Assembly (NCBI GenBank): GCA_937916355.1
Contig: CALFTM010000058.1
Coordinates: 1 to 64,000, forward strand
Direction of reading: 5' to 3'
Length of the DNA stretch: 64,000 bases
Source of the DNA: an uncultured Bacteroidales bacterium
GTDB lineage: Bacteria; Bacteroidota; Bacteroidia; Bacteroidales; Paludibacteraceae
The notes under the pieces were generated by a model that made no database searches, was not told the DNA's origin, and saw only the letters and a list, made by a program, of their open reading frames with translations. Shown one piece after another: positions 61,625 through 64,000 of the stretch. Position 1 is the stretch's first letter. Each line of letters starts with the position of its first letter. A program made the position numbers and the translations under genes.

Positions 61625-64000
61625 ATGAGAAGATTTTTGTTGTCTTTAGCATTGCTTTGCACTTGCGTTAGTTTGATGGCCGCAAGAAAGATTACAGGTA
61701 AGGTGTCTGACTCGATGGGAGGACTTCCGAGTGCAAGCGTGATCATTCAAGGAACAACGAAGGGTGTTCCTACGGATGATAACGGAAATTTCGAGATTTC
61801 CGTTGAGAATGGAGATGTGTTGGAAATCTCGTTTATGGGTTACAGCACGAAAACAGTTCCTATCACTTCAAAAACGCCTAATGTTTTGAATATCTCTATG
61901 GAGGAGGATTCTCAACAATTAGAGGACGTTATCGTTGAGGTCGGATATGGAAAAATGCGTAAGAGTGACTTGACTGGATCTTTGTCTTCTTTGGGTGAGG
62001 ATGCTGTAAAGTCTATGTCTACGGTTTCTGTTGACCAAGCATTGCAAGGTCGTGTATCTGGTGTGCAGGTTTCTGCTTCTTCTGGTCAGCCAGGTGCGGA
62101 AAGTAATGTACGTATTCGTGGTGTCTCCACGTTGACTGGTAATTCATCTCCTCTTTATGTGGTGGATGGTATGCCAATCGGAGGTGGTAAGCAAAGTTCT
62201 GGTTCTAACCCGTTGGCATCAATCAACCCTGCAGACATCGTTTCTATGGAGGTGTTGAAGGATGCGTCTGCTACTGCAATCTACGGTTCTCGTGCAGCGA
62301 ATGGTGTCATCATGATTACCACAAAGAAGGGTGCTGATGCAAAGCCAACTATTTCTTACTCAGGAAACTTCTCTGTTTCTTCTGTTTCTGACAGATTGGA
62401 TTTGATGGATTTGCAAGAGTATGCATCATTTTGGACCGATCCTGCTGTTCTTACTGCGTTCAAGAACTCAAGTGCAGATCCAGAATTGAAGGCAGCAGCC
62501 TTGGTTGGAGGTAAAGGTACAGATTGGCAAGATGAGCTTTTCCGTACAGCTATCAGCCATAGCCACCAAATTTCAGTTTCTGGAGGTGACAAGAAGACTA
62601 AGTTTGCTTTCTCTATGGGTTACATGGATCAGAACGGTGTGATCATTAATACTGACTTCCAACGTTTTAACGGACGTGTAAACTTGGAGAACCAAACAAC
62701 AGACTGGTTGCGTCTTGGCGTGAATTTGGCATATACTCACATCAATCAAACTAAGCAACAAGGTTTTGAGTTGACTGATGATAACAGTTTGTCAGGAATT
62801 GGAACTGGAGGAGCTACAGACGAGCAAATATTCGTTCAAGCTTTGATTTCAAGACCTACAACTTCACCAACTGATTTTAATGGTGAATATACTGAGTTGG
62901 GAGGAGAAGACCAAGAGATTAAAACTAACCCTATCCGTGATGCGTACTACTCTCCAATTAATGTTTCCAAGAACAATATTTTGGGTAATATCTACGCAAA
63001 CATTGATTTCACAAAGGATTTGTCTTGGAGGAATGAGTTTGGTGTCGACTATACTAACGGAGAAGAGAGCCAATTTACTCCATCAAAGGGAGAGACATCA
63101 AATAAATTACGGTTTATTGAACGTCAAAGCATGTATTGGCGATTTGCTTCTACATTGAACTATGGAAAGCAAATCAAAAAACATCGTTTTGGAGCAATGT
63201 TGGGTTATGAGGCATGGAAAGCTACTTGGAGTGGTTACGATATGACCAAATCTAATTTCTTGGATGATAAGATGTTTATTGATAAGGATTATCAAAATAC
63301 AAACTTAGGTGAGACTGAAGATATTACAGGTTACAAAGGTGCTCAAGCCATGATGTCTGTATTCGCTCGTTTGAACTATAACTATGACGAGAGATATTTG
63401 ATCACAGCAACGGGTCGTTTTGATGGTTCATCAACTTTGGCAAAGGAGAATCGTTGGGACTTCTTCCCTTCGTTTGCGTTGGCTTGGCGTGCAGACCAAG
63501 AGTCTTTCATCAAGAATAATGCAGATGTGAAGAAAGTAATTTCTTCTTTGAAGGTTCGTGCTGGTTACGGTCAAACTGGTAATGCTGGTTCTAATATGGG
63601 TTATATCCCTTATTACACAGAGGTTAAGACCAATCTAGGTTCGGGAATCTCTTATGGTACATGGTTGAACCGTGATTTGATTTGGGAGACAAACTGGCAG
63701 ATCAATGGAGGTATCGACATCAGTTTCTTGAAACGTGATCGGATCTCTTTGACATTTGATGCATTTTACAAGCAAAATAATGATTTGATCGTAAAAGCAG
63801 AGCCGGGATTGACTTTAGCTAATTCTGCTGTCTCTTCAGAGTATATGTACACTCGTTTGCCGAATATCAATGCTGGTTCAATGAAGAATGTTGGTTTTGA
63901 TGCAACATTGACTACTGTTAATATTGACAAGAAGTTGGGTGATCATGATTTTACATGGACTACCGATTTGAATATCTCTTTGGTTCGTAATGAGGTGTTG
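61625..64000 (+). CDS. SusC/RagA family TonB-linked outer-membrane protein (partial)
   Basis: The first 792 codons of a SusC-type receptor, open to the window edge. A signal peptide (MRRFLLSLALLCTC, to about 20) is followed by a carboxypeptidase-like domain (KITGKVSDSMGG, about 22-100), the TonB box region (EDVIVEVGYG), a plug with GRVSGVQVSASSGQPG, YVVDGMPIGGG and the SusC mark LKDASATAIYGSRAANGVI, then barrel strands. With a SusD lipoprotein, normally encoded next, it imports glycans or peptides. The SusD gene would lie beyond the window. The partner TonB system is at 55.7-57.8 kb. Confidence 0.94.
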   Translation, partial: MRRFLLSLALLCTCVSLMAARKITGKVSDSMGGLPSASVIIQGTTKGVPTDDNGNFEISVENGDVLEISFMGYSTKTVPITSKTPNVLNISMEEDSQQLEDVIVEVGYGKMRKSDLTGSLSSLGEDAVKSMSTVSVDQALQGRVSGVQVSASSGQPGAESNVRIRGVSTLTGNSSPLYVVDGMPIGGGKQSSGSNPLASINPADIVSMEVLKDASATAIYGSRAANGVIMITTKKGADAKPTISYSGNFSVSSVSDRLDLMDLQEYASFWTDPAVLTAFKNSSADPELKAAALVGGKGTDWQDELFRTAISHSHQISVSGGDKKTKFAFSMGYMDQNGVIINTDFQRFNGRVNLENQTTDWLRLGVNLAYTHINQTKQQGFELTDDNSLSGIGTGGATDEQIFVQALISRPTTSPTDFNGEYTELGGEDQEIKTNPIRDAYYSPINVSKNNILGNIYANIDFTKDLSWRNEFGVDYTNGEESQFTPSKGETSNKLRFIERQSMYWRFASTLNYGKQIKKHRFGAMLGYEAWKATWSGYDMTKSNFLDDKMFIDKDYQNTNLGETEDITGYKGAQAMMSVFARLNYNYDERYLITATGRFDGSSTLAKENRWDFFPSFALAWRADQESFIKNNADVKKVISSLKVRAGYGQTGNAGSNMGYIPYYTEVKTNLGSGISYGTWLNRDLIWETNWQINGGIDISFLKRDRISLTFDAFYKQNNDLIVKAEPGLTLANSAVSSEYMYTRLPNINAGSMKNVGFDATLTTVNIDKKLGDHDFTWTTDLNISLVRNEVL

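Noticed and set aside
61498..61746. 82-codon minus-strand gene over the start of the susC-like gene
   Set aside because: It is antisense to the clear signal peptide and carboxypeptidase-like domain of the SusC-type receptor.

Overview
The window looks like a chromosome segment of a Bacteroidota bacterium, most likely order Bacteroidales. Evidence seen: a SusC/RagA-type TonB-linked receptor, a GldJ-type lipoprotein, a secreted protein with a type IX secretion (T9SS) sorting domain, calycin-like lipoproteins with acidic stretches after the lipid cysteine, and repeated promoters of the Bacteroidota form TTTG-N19/20-TAnnTTTG. Most of it is ordinary core genome: murF, folP, cdaA, sufS, sufE, map, trkH, comF, dnaG, rbfA, dprA, ribBA, an LptF/G-type permease, exbB-exbD-tonB and tRNA-Cys.

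Layout. 0-5 kb: envelope glycan genes (GT2, a GT52-like sialyltransferase-fold protein, YfhO). 5-12.2 kb: an AspT/YidE transporter, an LtaS-like sulfatase-fold protein in an operon with murF, and GldJ. 12.4-16.2 kb: folP, cdaA, lolD-like ABC ATPase, sufS. 16.2-21.2 kb: a TGS-nucleoside kinase, small proteins, map and trkH. 21.3-24.7 kb: a Dna2-like nuclease-helicase. 24.8-35.0 kb: an AT-rich island. 35-51.8 kb: housekeeping genes, two related TonB-dependent receptors and a large CotH/lamin-tail T9SS cargo. 51.9-64 kb: tRNA-Cys, a MarR regulator, an apparent seven-gene TonB-lipoprotein operon, ribBA/lptG and the start of a susC gene that runs off the window.

The most interesting part is the island. 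It starts with a strong promoter and an apparently free-standing structured RNA of about 300 nt ending in its own terminator. Seven tightly packed genes follow: a vWA-like lipoprotein, a 3-TM membrane protein, a tubulin/FtsZ-like protein, a 1127-residue protein with an actin/Hsp70-type ATPase core, a small membrane-anchored protein, a MotA/TolQ/ExbB-type protein with a long coiled-coil tail and a terminal membrane segment, and a MotB/ZorB-like OmpA protein with the membrane Asp of ion-driven stators. A broken copy of the 3' end of the flanking helicase marks the far edge. I infer an ion-driven, cell-wall-anchored motor coupled to a tubulin-type and an actin-type nucleotide-binding protein. It resembles parts of Zorya (ZorAB) and, from memory, the FtsZ-like/vWA/OmpA membrane-remodelling systems predicted by Makarova and Koonin, but I do not recognise this exact gene set. 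Whether it acts in phage defence or in envelope remodelling cannot be told from sequence.
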